The notes under the pieces: model-generated
What the model was told of the DNA's origin: nothing
Seen by the model: only the letters and a program-made list of their open reading frames with translations
The model's database searches: none
From: an uncultured Pseudomonadota bacterium
GTDB taxonomy: Bacteria > Pseudomonadota > Gammaproteobacteria > Burkholderiales > SG8-39
Reading direction: 5' to 3'
Assembly (NCBI GenBank): GCA_903834835.1
Contig: CAILKO010000032.1
Coordinates: forward strand, 1 to 59,712
DNA: 59,712 nt
Translations under genes and position numbers: made by a program
In this document: piece by piece, positions 1 to 8,694 of the stretch
Layout of the letters: each line of letters starts with the position of its first letter
Numbering within the stretch: the first letter of the stretch is position 1

Positions 1-175
1 ATCGTTCGATACGGGTGAGATGTCTGTAGGCCATTTGGGCAACTTTGACTGTGGTGGTTGAGGCGGCTCGGATGCTATGGCATCTCGCCCACCCCCTCCA
101 CGGTTCATCAAACGTTGCACTTAGAAGTTGAATTCACCGCCCGTATTCCCGACCCCGCTGTGGTAAATCCTTCTC

Positions 176-1426
176 ATGACCGCATCCCCCGCACCGCAGC
201 GCAGCTTTGCCGCATTGCGCCACCCGACCTACCGCTCCTTCTTCGTCGTCTGCGTGATGGCCATGATGGCGGACAACATCGAGCATGTGATCAGCTACTG
301 GGTGCTCTACCAGAAGTTCCACTCGCCCACGCTGGCCGGCATCGCGGTGCTCACCCACTGGCTGCCCTTCCTGCTGTTCTCGGTCTACTCCGGCGCACTC
401 GCCGACCGCTTCGACAAGCGCCGCCTGATCCAGGTCGCCCAGGCAATGTTCCTCGTCGTCTCCCTTGGCTGGGCGGTGCTGTTCCATGCCGACCAGGTCG
501 AGGAGTGGCATGCGGTGGTGCTGCTCGCCATCCACGGTCTCGCGGGTGTGCTGTGGGGGCCCGCGGTGCAGCTCCTGATCCAGGAAATCGTCGGCAGCGA
601 GCAGCTGCAGAGCGCGGTGCGCACCAATGCGACGGCGCGACAGCTCGGGATTCTGATGGGGCCAGCCGTGGGCGGCGCCATGATGCTGCTGCTCAGCCCA
701 GCGGCCGGACTCATCGTCAATGCGATGCTCTACCTGCCGATCATCATCTGGCTCGCGCGCACGCCGCACGGCGCGCGCCGCCCGCCGGCCGCGGGCGCGC
801 GCAAGGCAGGCGGCTTTGCCAACACGCTCGCCACACTGCGCATCGCCACCGGCAACCGCACCCTCTTCACGATGATCATCCTTGCGGGCGTGTCCTCGTT
901 CTTCATCGGCAATGCCTTCCAGGCCCAGATGCCGGAGTTCGCGCACGATCTCGGCACCGACGAGGCGGATCATTCCTATAGCATGCTGCTCGCCGCGAAC
1001 GCGGGCGGTGCGTTTCTCGGCGGCCTGCTGCTGGAGAGCCGCTCGCTGCTGCGCGCGCGCCCCACCACGGCGATCGTGCTCGCCATCCTGTGGTGCCTGG
1101 CGATCGGCGGCTTCGCGCTATCTGAAAACTACCTGCTCTCGATCCTGCTGATCTTCATGGCGGGCTTCGTCAACCTTGCCTTCAACTCGATGGCCCAGAC
1201 CCTCGTGCAGGTGAACGCGCCGGGCGCGCTGCGCGGACGCATGATCGGTCTGTACAACATGGCGAACAACGGGCTGCGGACCTTCAGCGGCGTCACGGTG
1301 GGAATTCTCGGCAGCGTGATCGGCGTGCACAGCTCGCTTGCGCTGAGCGCGCTGGTACTGCTGTGCATCGCCCTCGCGCTGCTCGCGTTCTCGATGCGCG
1401 CGGCGGACAGCCCGGATCCGGGATGA
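176..1426 (+). CDS. MFS transporter, EntS-like exporter family
   Basis: Encodes a 416-residue inner-membrane protein made almost entirely of hydrophobic helices, with short charged loops such as ADRFDKRR near residues 76-83, the classic MFS loop between helices 2 and 3. A long basic loop around residues 195-215 separates two six-helix halves. The arrangement and the MTA..RSFAALRHPTYRSFF opening resemble the MFS_3 (enterobactin exporter EntS-like) group, which exports small molecules by proton antiport. The substrate cannot be read from the sequence. The ATG at 176 has only a weak ribosome site. The next gene starts 31 bp downstream, so the two may be co-transcribed. Family is confident, role is not. 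Confidence 0.85.
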   Translation: MTASPAPQRSFAALRHPTYRSFFVVCVMAMMADNIEHVISYWVLYQKFHSPTLAGIAVLTHWLPFLLFSVYSGALADRFDKRRLIQVAQAMFLVVSLGWAVLFHADQVEEWHAVVLLAIHGLAGVLWGPAVQLLIQEIVGSEQLQSAVRTNATARQLGILMGPAVGGAMMLLLSPAAGLIVNAMLYLPIIIWLARTPHGARRPPAAGARKAGGFANTLATLRIATGNRTLFTMIILAGVSSFFIGNAFQAQMPEFAHDLGTDEADHSYSMLLAANAGGAFLGGLLLESRSLLRARPTTAIVLAILWCLAIGGFALSENYLLSILLIFMAGFVNLAFNSMAQTLVQVNAPGALRGRMIGLYNMANNGLRTFSGVTVGILGSVIGVHSSLALSALVLLCIALALLAFSMRAADSPDPG

Positions 1427-1457
1427 TCAGGAGCGGAACGCGCTGACCGGCGCTGCC

Positions 1458-2648
1458 ATGGCTGCGATCCTTCGGGTCCTCGCGGCGCTCCTTGCGCTGA
1501 CGTTTCCCGCCCCGACTTTCGCCGGCGACGAGGATCTGCTCAAGGTCAGCGCGGTGCGCGAGGAGCAGGCCACCCAGCTCTATGCGGAAAACTTCGACCG
1601 CGTCGCGCCGCGCTGGGCCGAGCTCTCGCTGAGCGAGTCGGTCAACCTGGTTGCCGAACCGGCGCTGCCGTTACGCTTCGTGCTGGCGCCCGGCGAACGG
1701 CGCCTGGTGGCGACACTGCGCCGCGTCGTGCCCACCCGTGCGATGCGCTACAGCTATCGCTACACCCATGGCCCCGGCGATCCGCTCGCGGTGCACGACG
1801 ACAAAACGGCGTATCTGCTCCCTTATGCCCATGGCAGCAAACACGTGCTCACCCAGGGCTACTTCGGCCGGACCACCCACGCCCGCATGAATGCGCTCGA
1901 CTTCGATCTCCCGGAGGGCACTCCCGTGCATGCCGCGCGCGCGGGCATCGTGCGGGAGATCCGCGAGGACGCGACAAAAGGCGGCCCCGATCTGGCCGCG
2001 GAGGACGGAAACTACATCCGCGTCCAGCATGACGACGGAACCTGGGCGGTGTATGCGCACCTGAAGCCGCTCGGCGTTTCGGTGAAGATCGGACAGCGCG
2101 TCGCGGCGGGCGAGCGGATCGGCTACTCAGGCGCCACCGGCCTGGCGAGCGGCCCGCACCTGCATTTCGCTGTGCTACGCGCCAGCTGGAGCGCCGACGC
2201 CATCACGCTGCCGACGCGGTTTCGCACCCGCGCCGACGGCCCGGCCGAAGCGCTCGACGAGGGCCGCGCCTACTACAGCTATCACCCGGGCGGACCGGCC
2301 TTCGTACCGGTGCTCGGAGAGCTGTTGCGTGAGGAAGACCTGCGCATGCAGAGCCGTCCGGCAAGCGGTGGCGACTTCCGCGTGCGACAGGAACGCATCG
2401 ATCGGCGCGTGCTGCTCTGGGGCGCGAACGGCACCGCCGATACCGTGGTCGCGCAGATCGACCTCACCGAGATCGAAGGTGCAACGCCGCGCGCCCGGAC
2501 GCCGTTTGTCGCGACAGTGCCGCCGCGCACCGAAGTGTTTCTGTTCAGCGTCGACCTCGCCGTCAACGCCTCTTTTCGCGTCAATACCCGCTTCCAGCGG
2601 GTATCGGCGGCCCCGGTTCAGCCGGGCGTCGCGCGTCCCGGCCGATAG
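1458..2648 (+). CDS. Exported M23 (LytM-type) peptidoglycan endopeptidase
   Basis: A 396-residue protein with a signal peptide at residues 1-22 ending near TFAG, so it probably acts in the periplasm on cell-wall peptides. The M23 zinc site is visible: His141 and Asp148 in a HARMNALDFDLPEGTPV segment, the YAHL histidine, and His234/His236 in GPHLHF. This is the subfamily with a longer H-x6-D spacing before GTPV. The N-terminal 110 residues and the C-terminal 130 residues are beta-rich and unassigned. An intact zinc triad suggests an active enzyme rather than an EnvC/NlpD-type activator, but this is inference. It follows the MFS gene by 31 bp. Confidence 0.88.
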   Translation: MAAILRVLAALLALTFPAPTFAGDEDLLKVSAVREEQATQLYAENFDRVAPRWAELSLSESVNLVAEPALPLRFVLAPGERRLVATLRRVVPTRAMRYSYRYTHGPGDPLAVHDDKTAYLLPYAHGSKHVLTQGYFGRTTHARMNALDFDLPEGTPVHAARAGIVREIREDATKGGPDLAAEDGNYIRVQHDDGTWAVYAHLKPLGVSVKIGQRVAAGERIGYSGATGLASGPHLHFAVLRASWSADAITLPTRFRTRADGPAEALDEGRAYYSYHPGGPAFVPVLGELLREEDLRMQSRPASGGDFRVRQERIDRRVLLWGANGTADTVVAQIDLTEIEGATPRARTPFVATVPPRTEVFLFSVDLAVNASFRVNTRFQRVSAAPVQPGVARPGR

Positions 2649-2693
2649 CAGCGCGAACCCAGACGCCCCCGTCCTCGTCGCGAGAGAGCACGC

Positions 2694-3422
2694 ATGAAAA
2701 TACCGGACCCGAATAACACACCCCCGCGAGACGTGTTCTCCTCTGCCGTGCATACAGGCTGGCTGCAGCGCTGCGCCCTCGTCGCGCTGCTCTGCCTGAT
2801 GCCCGCCTTCCCGGCACTGGCAAGCGATGCGCTCGTCGATGCAGCCGCGCGCGGCGACCTCCCCCGCATGACCAGCCTGCTCGATGCCGGCGCCGCGGTG
2901 AACTACCGCGATCGACGCGGGCGCAATGCGGTGCTGGCGGCCACGCAGGGCGGGCATGTGGCCGCTGCGCGCCTGCTTATCGGGCGCGGCGCCGACGTCA
3001 ACGCACAGGACGACATCGAGGACAGTGCTTTCCTTCTCGCCGGTGCCGCGGGCCATACCGAGATCGTGCTTCTTGCGCTCGGCGCGGGCGCAGACCTGCG
3101 CCTGACCAATCGCTACGGCGGTACCGCACTCATCCCGGCCTGCCACCACGGCCACGTCGAAACCGTGCGCGCGCTGCTCGGCAGCGCGATCGACGTGAAC
3201 CATGTAAACCGGCTGGGGTGGACTGCATTGCTCGAGGCCGTCATCCTGGGAGATGGCGGCCCGCGTTACGTGGAGATCGTGCGCCTGCTGCTTGCGCACG
3301 GCGCAGCGCCCACCCTTGCCGATCGCGACGGCGTGACCGCGCTCACGCATGCCCAGCGACGCGGCCAGCATGCAGTCGCAGCGCTGCTGCGCCGCGCCTC
3401 AGGCACCGCCGCTGGGCGCTGA
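2694..3422 (+). CDS. Exported ankyrin-repeat protein
   Basis: A 242-residue protein. After a hydrophobic signal segment (residues about 25-45, LVALLCLMPAFPALAS) it consists of about five ankyrin repeats, with recurring motifs such as DAAARGDLPRMTSLLDAGA, GGHVAAARLLIGRGADVN and HGHVETVRALL. It is probably a periplasmic protein-interaction module; no partner is evident. It starts 45 bp after the M23 gene on the same strand, so it may belong to the same transcript. The first 20 residues lie ahead of the hydrophobic core and the true start could be slightly downstream. It ends 18 bp before the convergent TctC gene. Confidence 0.85.
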   Translation: MKIPDPNNTPPRDVFSSAVHTGWLQRCALVALLCLMPAFPALASDALVDAAARGDLPRMTSLLDAGAAVNYRDRRGRNAVLAATQGGHVAAARLLIGRGADVNAQDDIEDSAFLLAGAAGHTEIVLLALGAGADLRLTNRYGGTALIPACHHGHVETVRALLGSAIDVNHVNRLGWTALLEAVILGDGGPRYVEIVRLLLAHGAAPTLADRDGVTALTHAQRRGQHAVAALLRRASGTAAGR

Positions 3423-3440
3423 ACGCGCGTCCGGGCGCCG

Positions 3441-4403
3441 CTACTCCTGCTTGACGTTGAACTCGCGCGCGAGATCGCGATAGACCTTGGCACCTGCGGT
3501 CATCGCGGCAGCCGATTCGACAGGGGTGCGCAGTTCCGGCTCGAAGCCGAATTTGCGTATGCCCTCCTGCACATCCGGTTTGGAGAGCGCGTCGCCCAGA
3601 TCGGCCTGAACCTTGGCGATGATCGCCGCCGGTGTACCCGTCGGCGCGAGCATGCCGAACCAGAGCGTCCATTCGTAGTCCAGCCCCTGCGCGCGCAGGG
3701 TGCGCACATTCGGCAACGCATTCATCTGCTCGCGGCCGGTCGTGGCGAGCCCCACGAGCTTTCCCGTGCGCGCAAGCTCGGCCGAACCCACCGGCGTGGC
3801 GCAGAAAAGCTGTGCCGTGCCCGAGAGGACGGCCTGAAGACCCGGCGCCTGCCCGTTATAGGGCACGGATGTCATGCGGATGCCCGCCGCCTTCCACAAG
3901 CGCAGATGATTCAGCGCGTTGGTAGTCTGAGGGTAGTCCACATAGTTCAGGGCCCCGGGGTTGGCCTTTGCCTTGGCGACGAACTCGGCCCAGTTCTTCG
4001 CGACATCCGGATGGGTCACGCAGACCATTGCGGTGGAGGCCACGATGGCGATCGGCACCAGGTCGCGCTCCGGATCGAAGGAAATCTTGCGGAAGATCGC
4101 CTGGGTCATGGTCTGGTCGGAGGTCATGAGCAGGGTGTACCCGTCCGGCTTCGCCTTGGCCACCACCTCGGCGCCGACCAGTCCGGCGGCGCCATTGCGA
4201 TAGTCGACGATGGGCGCGATTTTCCAGCGCTTGCCCATTTCGGTGGCGAAGATACGTGCGAAGAAATCGATGCCGCCGCCCGGAGGGCCCGGCACCACCA
4301 CCGAGACCGGTTTCGCCGGATAGTCTGTTGCCTGAGCCATCGCGCCCAACGACACCGTTGCTGCGACGATTCCCACCGCAAGTCGAATCATGTATCCCTG
4401 CAT
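3441..4403 (-). CDS. TctC/Bug-family periplasmic solute-binding protein
   Basis: A 320-residue protein with an N-terminal signal peptide (cleavage near GAMAQA) and the Bug-family opening DYPAKPVSVVVPGPPGGGIDFFAR. It binds a small carboxylate, amide or aromatic acid in the periplasm. No TctA/TctB membrane genes are nearby, so it is an orphan receptor, as is common in Burkholderiales. A second ATG four codons in (4391) has AGGGA just upstream and fits the signal peptide better than the first. It is divergent from the SDR operon, so the 188-bp gap probably holds both promoters and the ligand may relate to that operon. Confidence 0.9.
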   Translation of the reverse strand: MQGYMIRLAVGIVAATVSLGAMAQATDYPAKPVSVVVPGPPGGGIDFFARIFATEMGKRWKIAPIVDYRNGAAGLVGAEVVAKAKPDGYTLLMTSDQTMTQAIFRKISFDPERDLVPIAIVASTAMVCVTHPDVAKNWAEFVAKAKANPGALNYVDYPQTTNALNHLRLWKAAGIRMTSVPYNGQAPGLQAVLSGTAQLFCATPVGSAELARTGKLVGLATTGREQMNALPNVRTLRAQGLDYEWTLWFGMLAPTGTPAAIIAKVQADLGDALSKPDVQEGIRKFGFEPELRTPVESAAAMTAGAKVYRDLAREFNVKQE

Positions 4404-4591
4404 GCCAGCCCCCCCCTTTTTTGGACATCTTCCGGCCTTGGTATATCACAGCTCGCTCCGCGACCGGGTCTTCAGGATGCGAAACGCCGCGCCGCATTCC
4501 TTGACACCCCCTCGGCACGCCACCTATCCTGCCCGGGAACCGTCGCACCCGTGATTCACGTCCTCAGTTCGCTGCACTCCGAGGGGGAGGC

Positions 4592-5377
4592 ATGGCGTTT
4601 CAGGGTTTCAGTCTTGCGGGGAAAACCGCCCTCGTCACAGGCAGTGCGCGCGGCATCGGCCGCGGCATCGCGCTCGGTCTCGCCCAGGCGGGCGCATCGG
4701 TCGCCGTTCTGGACCGTCCGGAGATGGCCGGACCGGCGCGCGCCGTGCGCGACGAGATCGAGGCCCTCGGCAGTTCGGCGCGAATCTACGAACTCGATGT
4801 CACGCGAACTGCTGAAATCGGCCCGACCGTGGACCGCATCGTGCACGATTTCGGCGCGCTGGACATCCTTGTCAATTGCGCCGGTGCGGGCGTCAACCTG
4901 ACAGTCTTCGAGGTCACCGAGGAAGCCTGGGACCGCAACGTGGCGCTGAATCTGAAGGCTTCCTTCTTCTTTGCCCAGGCCGCGGCGCGGCACATGGCAA
5001 CACGCAAAACCGGACGTATCATCAATGTCGCGTCCACCCACGCGCTGATCGCGGTACCCTACGGCGCGCCCTATGTCGCGAGCAAGGGCGGCATCGTCAG
5101 CATGACGCGCTCGCTCGCGATGGAGCTCGTGCGCCACGGTATCAATGTCAACGCGATCGCACCCGGACCGGTGAACACGCCGCTGATGCGCCAGTACGAT
5201 GCCGAAGCCGGGCGGACCGAGGCGGACATCCTGCGCGACATGCAGAACCGGGTTCCGCTCGGGCGGCGCCTGGAAATCGACGAGCTGGTCGGTGCGGTGA
5301 TCTACCTCGCGAGCCCGGCGGCCTCCGCTACAGTGGGGCATGTCCTCGTGGTGGACGGCGGCCAGACCATACAATGA
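4592..5377 (+). CDS. SDR-family NAD(P)-dependent oxidoreductase
   Basis: A classical short-chain dehydrogenase of 261 residues: TGSARGIG nucleotide-binding motif at residues 16-23, NCAG near 95-98, catalytic Ser148 and the Tyr161-x3-Lys165 pair in YVASK. It oxidises or reduces a hydroxyl/carbonyl substrate in the cytoplasm. A GAGGGGGAGG ribosome site precedes the ATG. It is the first gene of a run with amidohydrolase, cupin and GST genes, which suggests a shared catabolic role. The product resembles FabG-like dehydrogenases but lies outside any fatty-acid gene context. Substrate unknown. Confidence 0.9.
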   Translation: MAFQGFSLAGKTALVTGSARGIGRGIALGLAQAGASVAVLDRPEMAGPARAVRDEIEALGSSARIYELDVTRTAEIGPTVDRIVHDFGALDILVNCAGAGVNLTVFEVTEEAWDRNVALNLKASFFFAQAAARHMATRKTGRIINVASTHALIAVPYGAPYVASKGGIVSMTRSLAMELVRHGINVNAIAPGPVNTPLMRQYDAEAGRTEADILRDMQNRVPLGRRLEIDELVGAVIYLASPAASATVGHVLVVDGGQTIQ

Positions 5378-5412
5378 CAATACAGCATTCAAACCGAAGG
5401 AAGGATTAGCGG

Positions 5413-6543
5413 ATGGCTCGGAATGGCTACAAGGTTTTCGACAGCGACATGCACATCATGGAACCCGCGGATCTGTGGCAGCGATTCATCGTGCCCGAAT
5501 ACCGCTCCCAGGCGCCGCGCGGCGTCACCTCGGAGAACATCCGCGACCTGCGCCTGCATCTGCCTGGGACACCTGAGCCGGCCTCGATCCGCAACCAGGG
5601 CCGCAACTACGAGCGCAATCAGAAACTCTATGCCGACCACGCCAAGCGCGGCTGGAGCGCCCGGGTTCAGCTCGAGGCGATGGAGGCGGAGGGGCTGGAC
5701 GCAGCGGTCATGTTTCCGAGCCGCGGCCTGAACGCACTCACGAAACCCGATCTCGATCCGGGCCTCGCGAATGCGATCGCCCGCGCCTACAACGACTGGC
5801 TCTACGAGCTCTGCCAGGAGGCGCCCGATCGCATGTACGGCGCCGGCATGATCTCGGTCTACGATATCGGCCATGCCGTCGAGGAAGCGCACCGCGTGGT
5901 CGAGGAGCTCGGCTTCAAGGCGGTGTTCGCACGCGCCAACATGGTGAACGGCAAGCCCTGGCACGACCCCTACTACACGCCGCTCTGGAACGCGCTTGAA
6001 AAGCTGAATCTTCCGCTCGGCCTGCACGAGGCGACCGCCTCGCTCTCGCGCCAGACGGGCGAGCTGTTCGACCCGGCCTTCGGCCTGCGACGCATCTACT
6101 CGCAGCCCGTGGAGCAGATGCTCGCCATGGGGAGCTTCATCGGCGGCGGCGTGTTCGCGCGCCATCCGAAGCTGCGCGTCGCCTTCCTCGAGGCGAACTG
6201 CAGCTGGGTGCCCTGGCTGGTCTGGCGCATGGACGAATCCTGGGAGCTCGAGGGCGATGTCTACATGAAGGATCTGGACCGGATGCCGAGCGATTACTTC
6301 CGCAAGCACTGCCTGGTCTCCGTCGAACCCGACGAGTACCCCGTGCGACACATGCTCGAGGATTTCGGCTCCGACCAGCTCGTCTATTCCACCGATTACC
6401 CTCACGGGGACTCGCGCTACCCGAAGGCGACCGACAGCTTCCTGAAGCTGCCGATTCCGGACGCCGACAAGCGCAAGATCCTGTGGGACAACTGTGCCGC
6501 GTTCTACGGCATCACTGAAACCACGGAGGTACTCGCAAAATGA
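5413..6543 (+). CDS. Amidohydrolase 2-family metal-dependent hydrolase/decarboxylase
   Basis: A 376-residue TIM-barrel protein of the amidohydrolase_2 group. The metal-binding DxH motif appears as DSDMHIMEP near residues 9-17, and the C-terminal DYPHGDSRYP motif carries the conserved acidic residue. Members hydrolyse or decarboxylate aromatic acids and related ring products in the cytoplasm. It follows the SDR by 35 bp with an AAGGA ribosome site and overlaps the next gene by ATGA, so translation is coupled. The exact reaction cannot be assigned; the ACMSD/resorcylate decarboxylase type and the ring hydrolase type both fit. Confidence 0.85.
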   Translation: MARNGYKVFDSDMHIMEPADLWQRFIVPEYRSQAPRGVTSENIRDLRLHLPGTPEPASIRNQGRNYERNQKLYADHAKRGWSARVQLEAMEAEGLDAAVMFPSRGLNALTKPDLDPGLANAIARAYNDWLYELCQEAPDRMYGAGMISVYDIGHAVEEAHRVVEELGFKAVFARANMVNGKPWHDPYYTPLWNALEKLNLPLGLHEATASLSRQTGELFDPAFGLRRIYSQPVEQMLAMGSFIGGGVFARHPKLRVAFLEANCSWVPWLVWRMDESWELEGDVYMKDLDRMPSDYFRKHCLVSVEPDEYPVRHMLEDFGSDQLVYSTDYPHGDSRYPKATDSFLKLPIPDADKRKILWDNCAAFYGITETTEVLAK

Positions 6544-7145
6544 GCGCTGTGATCACGGAAACCGCACTGGACCGTTTCGTCAGCAAGACCCGCGCGCTGT
6601 TCGCCCGCGAAAGCGATCCCGAAAAGCGCTGGACCCTGCTCGATCCGATCCTGATCGAACTGCTCGACGACCCTGCAGTCCAGGCCGCATCGAAGAAATG
6701 GCCGCCCTGCGAAGTGCGCGACAAGCGCTTCGAGAACTTCCTGTTCTATGAAGATCCCGATTACGGCTTCGTCGTGAACGGTCTGGTCATGGACAAGACC
6801 CACGACTACGGCGTCGCCTCGCGCATCCACGATCACGGTCACCTCTACACGCTGTACGGTCTGCTGGTCGGGCGCCAGGGCATCCAGCGCTACGAGCGGG
6901 TCGGCGAGGCTACGCCCGAGCACGTGCAGATCCGCAAGACAACGGATTCGGTCTGCAATCCGGGCATGGTCGATCTGGTGCGCCCCTTCGAGATTCACAG
7001 CGAAGACGCCGCGGGCGACCGGGTTGCGGCGATTGTCATACGCAGTGCCAAGGCAGGCAGCTTCCTGCAGGGACGCTACAACGAGGAAACCGGCGCATAC
7101 TGGCAAGGTTACGGTCCGCGTCAGCTCTCGGTGCCGTTCTACTAG
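6540..7145 (+). CDS. Cupin-like protein
   Basis: A 201-residue cytoplasmic protein whose core, around residues 85-125, reads RIHDHGHLYTLYGLLVGRQG, an HxHx-type metal-binding first cupin motif. A later segment ending RPFEIHSEDA supplies the second cupin histidine. The layout resembles cysteine dioxygenase-type cupins, but the substrate is unknown. Its ATG overlaps the amidohydrolase stop (ATGA), so the two proteins are probably made in step. It could be an oxygenase or isomerase in the same degradative route. Confidence 0.7.
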   Translation: MSAVITETALDRFVSKTRALFARESDPEKRWTLLDPILIELLDDPAVQAASKKWPPCEVRDKRFENFLFYEDPDYGFVVNGLVMDKTHDYGVASRIHDHGHLYTLYGLLVGRQGIQRYERVGEATPEHVQIRKTTDSVCNPGMVDLVRPFEIHSEDAAGDRVAAIVIRSAKAGSFLQGRYNEETGAYWQGYGPRQLSVPFY

Positions 7146-7160
7146 CCGAACCGTCCCCCG

Positions 7161-7186
7161 GGGTCGACCTGCCCGGCAGTCGACCC
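7161..7186 (+). promoter_or_regulatory. Intercistronic hairpin before the GST gene
   Basis: A perfect 8-bp inverted repeat, GGGTCGAC and GTCGACCC, around a 10-nt loop lies in the 76-bp gap between the cupin and GST genes. No T-run follows, so it is not a standard terminator. It may be an mRNA-stabilising or processing hairpin, or a dimeric protein site. Confidence 0.4.
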
Positions 7187-7221
7187 TGTACCTCCCCGCC
7201 GAATCCGCATCTGGAGCCTGA

Positions 7222-7875
7222 ATGAAACTTACGCTGTATTACACGCCCGTCGCCTGCTCCATGGTGCCCTACATCAATCTGGTCGAAGCGGGTGCGCAGT
7301 TCGAAGTAAACACGCTGAACATGCGGGGCGGCCAGCACAACACGCCGGAATACCTGCGGATCAACCCCAAGCACAAGGTGCCGACGCTCGTGATCGACGG
7401 CGAGCCGCTCACCGAGAACGTCGCGATCAACTACTGGATCGCGCGCCGCTACCCGAATGCGAGACTGCTGCCCGCCGAGCTCGCGCAGGAAGCGAAAGCG
7501 CTCGCCCTGCACGCATGGTTCGCCTCCGGCATCCATGCCGCGCTCACCCCGAACAACAATCCGAAGCGCTTCTGCGATATGGACGGCTCGGAAGAGCATG
7601 TCAAGCAGTGCGCCCAGCGTCTGCTCGAGGAGCACTTCGGCATCGCGAACGATCTGCTCGCGGAGCGCGAGTGGTTCTTCGATCACTACACCACGGTCGA
7701 TGCGCACTTCTTCTGGTGCTACCTCCAGGCCAACCGGCTGGGGCTGAAGTACATCGACGTCACGCGTTTCACGCACTGCATGGCGCATCAGAAGCGCATG
7801 CTGGAGCGCGCGAGCGTGAAACAGCTGCTCGCGTTTGAAAAATCGGAGCAGGAGCGACTCGCGAAAGCTGCCTGA
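7222..7875 (+). CDS. Glutathione S-transferase family protein
   Basis: A 217-residue protein with a thioredoxin-like N-terminal domain: MKLTLYYTPVACS with Cys12 at the position of the beta-class catalytic cysteine, and VPTLVIDGEPLTENVAIN containing the cis-proline and the Glu/Asn glutathione contact. An all-helical C-terminal domain follows. It would conjugate, reduce or isomerise an electrophile with glutathione; in catabolic operons GSTs often act as isomerases or dehalogenases. Last gene of the SDR-amidohydrolase-cupin run, followed by a strong terminator. Confidence 0.9.
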   Translation: MKLTLYYTPVACSMVPYINLVEAGAQFEVNTLNMRGGQHNTPEYLRINPKHKVPTLVIDGEPLTENVAINYWIARRYPNARLLPAELAQEAKALALHAWFASGIHAALTPNNNPKRFCDMDGSEEHVKQCAQRLLEEHFGIANDLLAEREWFFDHYTTVDAHFFWCYLQANRLGLKYIDVTRFTHCMAHQKRMLERASVKQLLAFEKSEQERLAKAA

Positions 7876-7907
7876 GCGCCGCGCGGCACCACGGCAACCA
7901 GCAAAAC

Positions 7908-7934
7908 AAAAGGCCACCCGAAGGTGGCCTTTTT
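7908..7934. terminator. Bidirectional rho-independent terminator (GST / bioY)
   Basis: A hairpin with stem AAAAGGCCACC / GGTGGCCTTTT and loop CGAA, with T-runs usable on both strands. It sits between the convergent GST and bioY genes and can end both transcripts. Confidence 0.9.
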
Positions 7935-7963
7935 CATGCAGCCCGCGGACGGGCGGGAAACAC

Positions 7964-8563
7964 TCAGGCCTTGCCGCGACCGATCAGCTTCCAGGTGGAG
8001 GGCAGCACCGCCATCGCGAGCGCCGTCTTCACCACAGTGGCCGCGTAGAACACCGCGACGCCGGCCGCGTAGGCTTTCTCGGCACCGATGATCGTCGAAA
8101 GCCAGGCCCAGCCGCAGGCGAGGATCAGCACATGGCCGAGCGTCATCGCGACCGCGGTACGCCAGATGCTGCGATCCCAGCCGCGCTCGGCAAGCCAGCC
8201 GCAGAACACGGCGGAGAGGACAAAACCGACGAGGTAACCGCCTGTGGGGCCCATCATGTAGGCGATGCCGATGCCCTTTTCCGGCGTGCCGGCGAAGACG
8301 GGCAGGCCCAGCGCACCCTCGACGAGATAGACCAGCATGGTCGCGCCGCCGAGTTTCCAGCCGTAGGCCATGCCGAGCGCCAGCACGACAAAGGTTTGCA
8401 TGGTCAGCGGCACCGGCCAGAAGGGAATCTGTACCTTCGCCGAGAGCGTCAGCAGCAGACTGCCCACCAGCGCAAGTGCGACGTTGCGCGCGAGACGCGC
8501 GTTCAGCGACGGCCAGACGACGTTGGCCAGTACGGGATGGGTCGAAACGTTCGAGGCAGACAC
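7964..8563 (-). CDS. bioY: BioY biotin transporter S-component
   Basis: A 199-residue membrane protein with about six hydrophobic helices and the BioY signature region VQIPFWPVPLTMQTFVVLALG followed by a YLVEGALGLPVFAG loop and GPTGGYLVGF. It captures biotin at the inner membrane, alone or with an ECF AT module; no bioM/bioN is nearby. I set the start at GTG 8563 because AAGGAG lies 8 nt upstream; the ATG four bases upstream is out of frame and longer in-frame versions add non-conserved residues. It lies downstream of ettA on the same strand with a 131-bp gap in which I see no clear biotin regulator site. Confidence 0.93.
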   Translation of the reverse strand: MSASNVSTHPVLANVVWPSLNARLARNVALALVGSLLLTLSAKVQIPFWPVPLTMQTFVVLALGMAYGWKLGGATMLVYLVEGALGLPVFAGTPEKGIGIAYMMGPTGGYLVGFVLSAVFCGWLAERGWDRSIWRTAVAMTLGHVLILACGWAWLSTIIGAEKAYAAGVAVFYAATVVKTALAMAVLPSTWKLIGRGKA

Positions 8564-8694
8564 TGCATGGACTCCTTGTAGGTAATCACCGAATTCAGGC
8601 GCGTATTTTGGGACCGGAATGGCTTTTCGCGCAAGCCTGCGAAGCGCCCCCCGGTTCGCACGACAGCTATTCGAGGCCGCGCGCCGCCGCCCGT

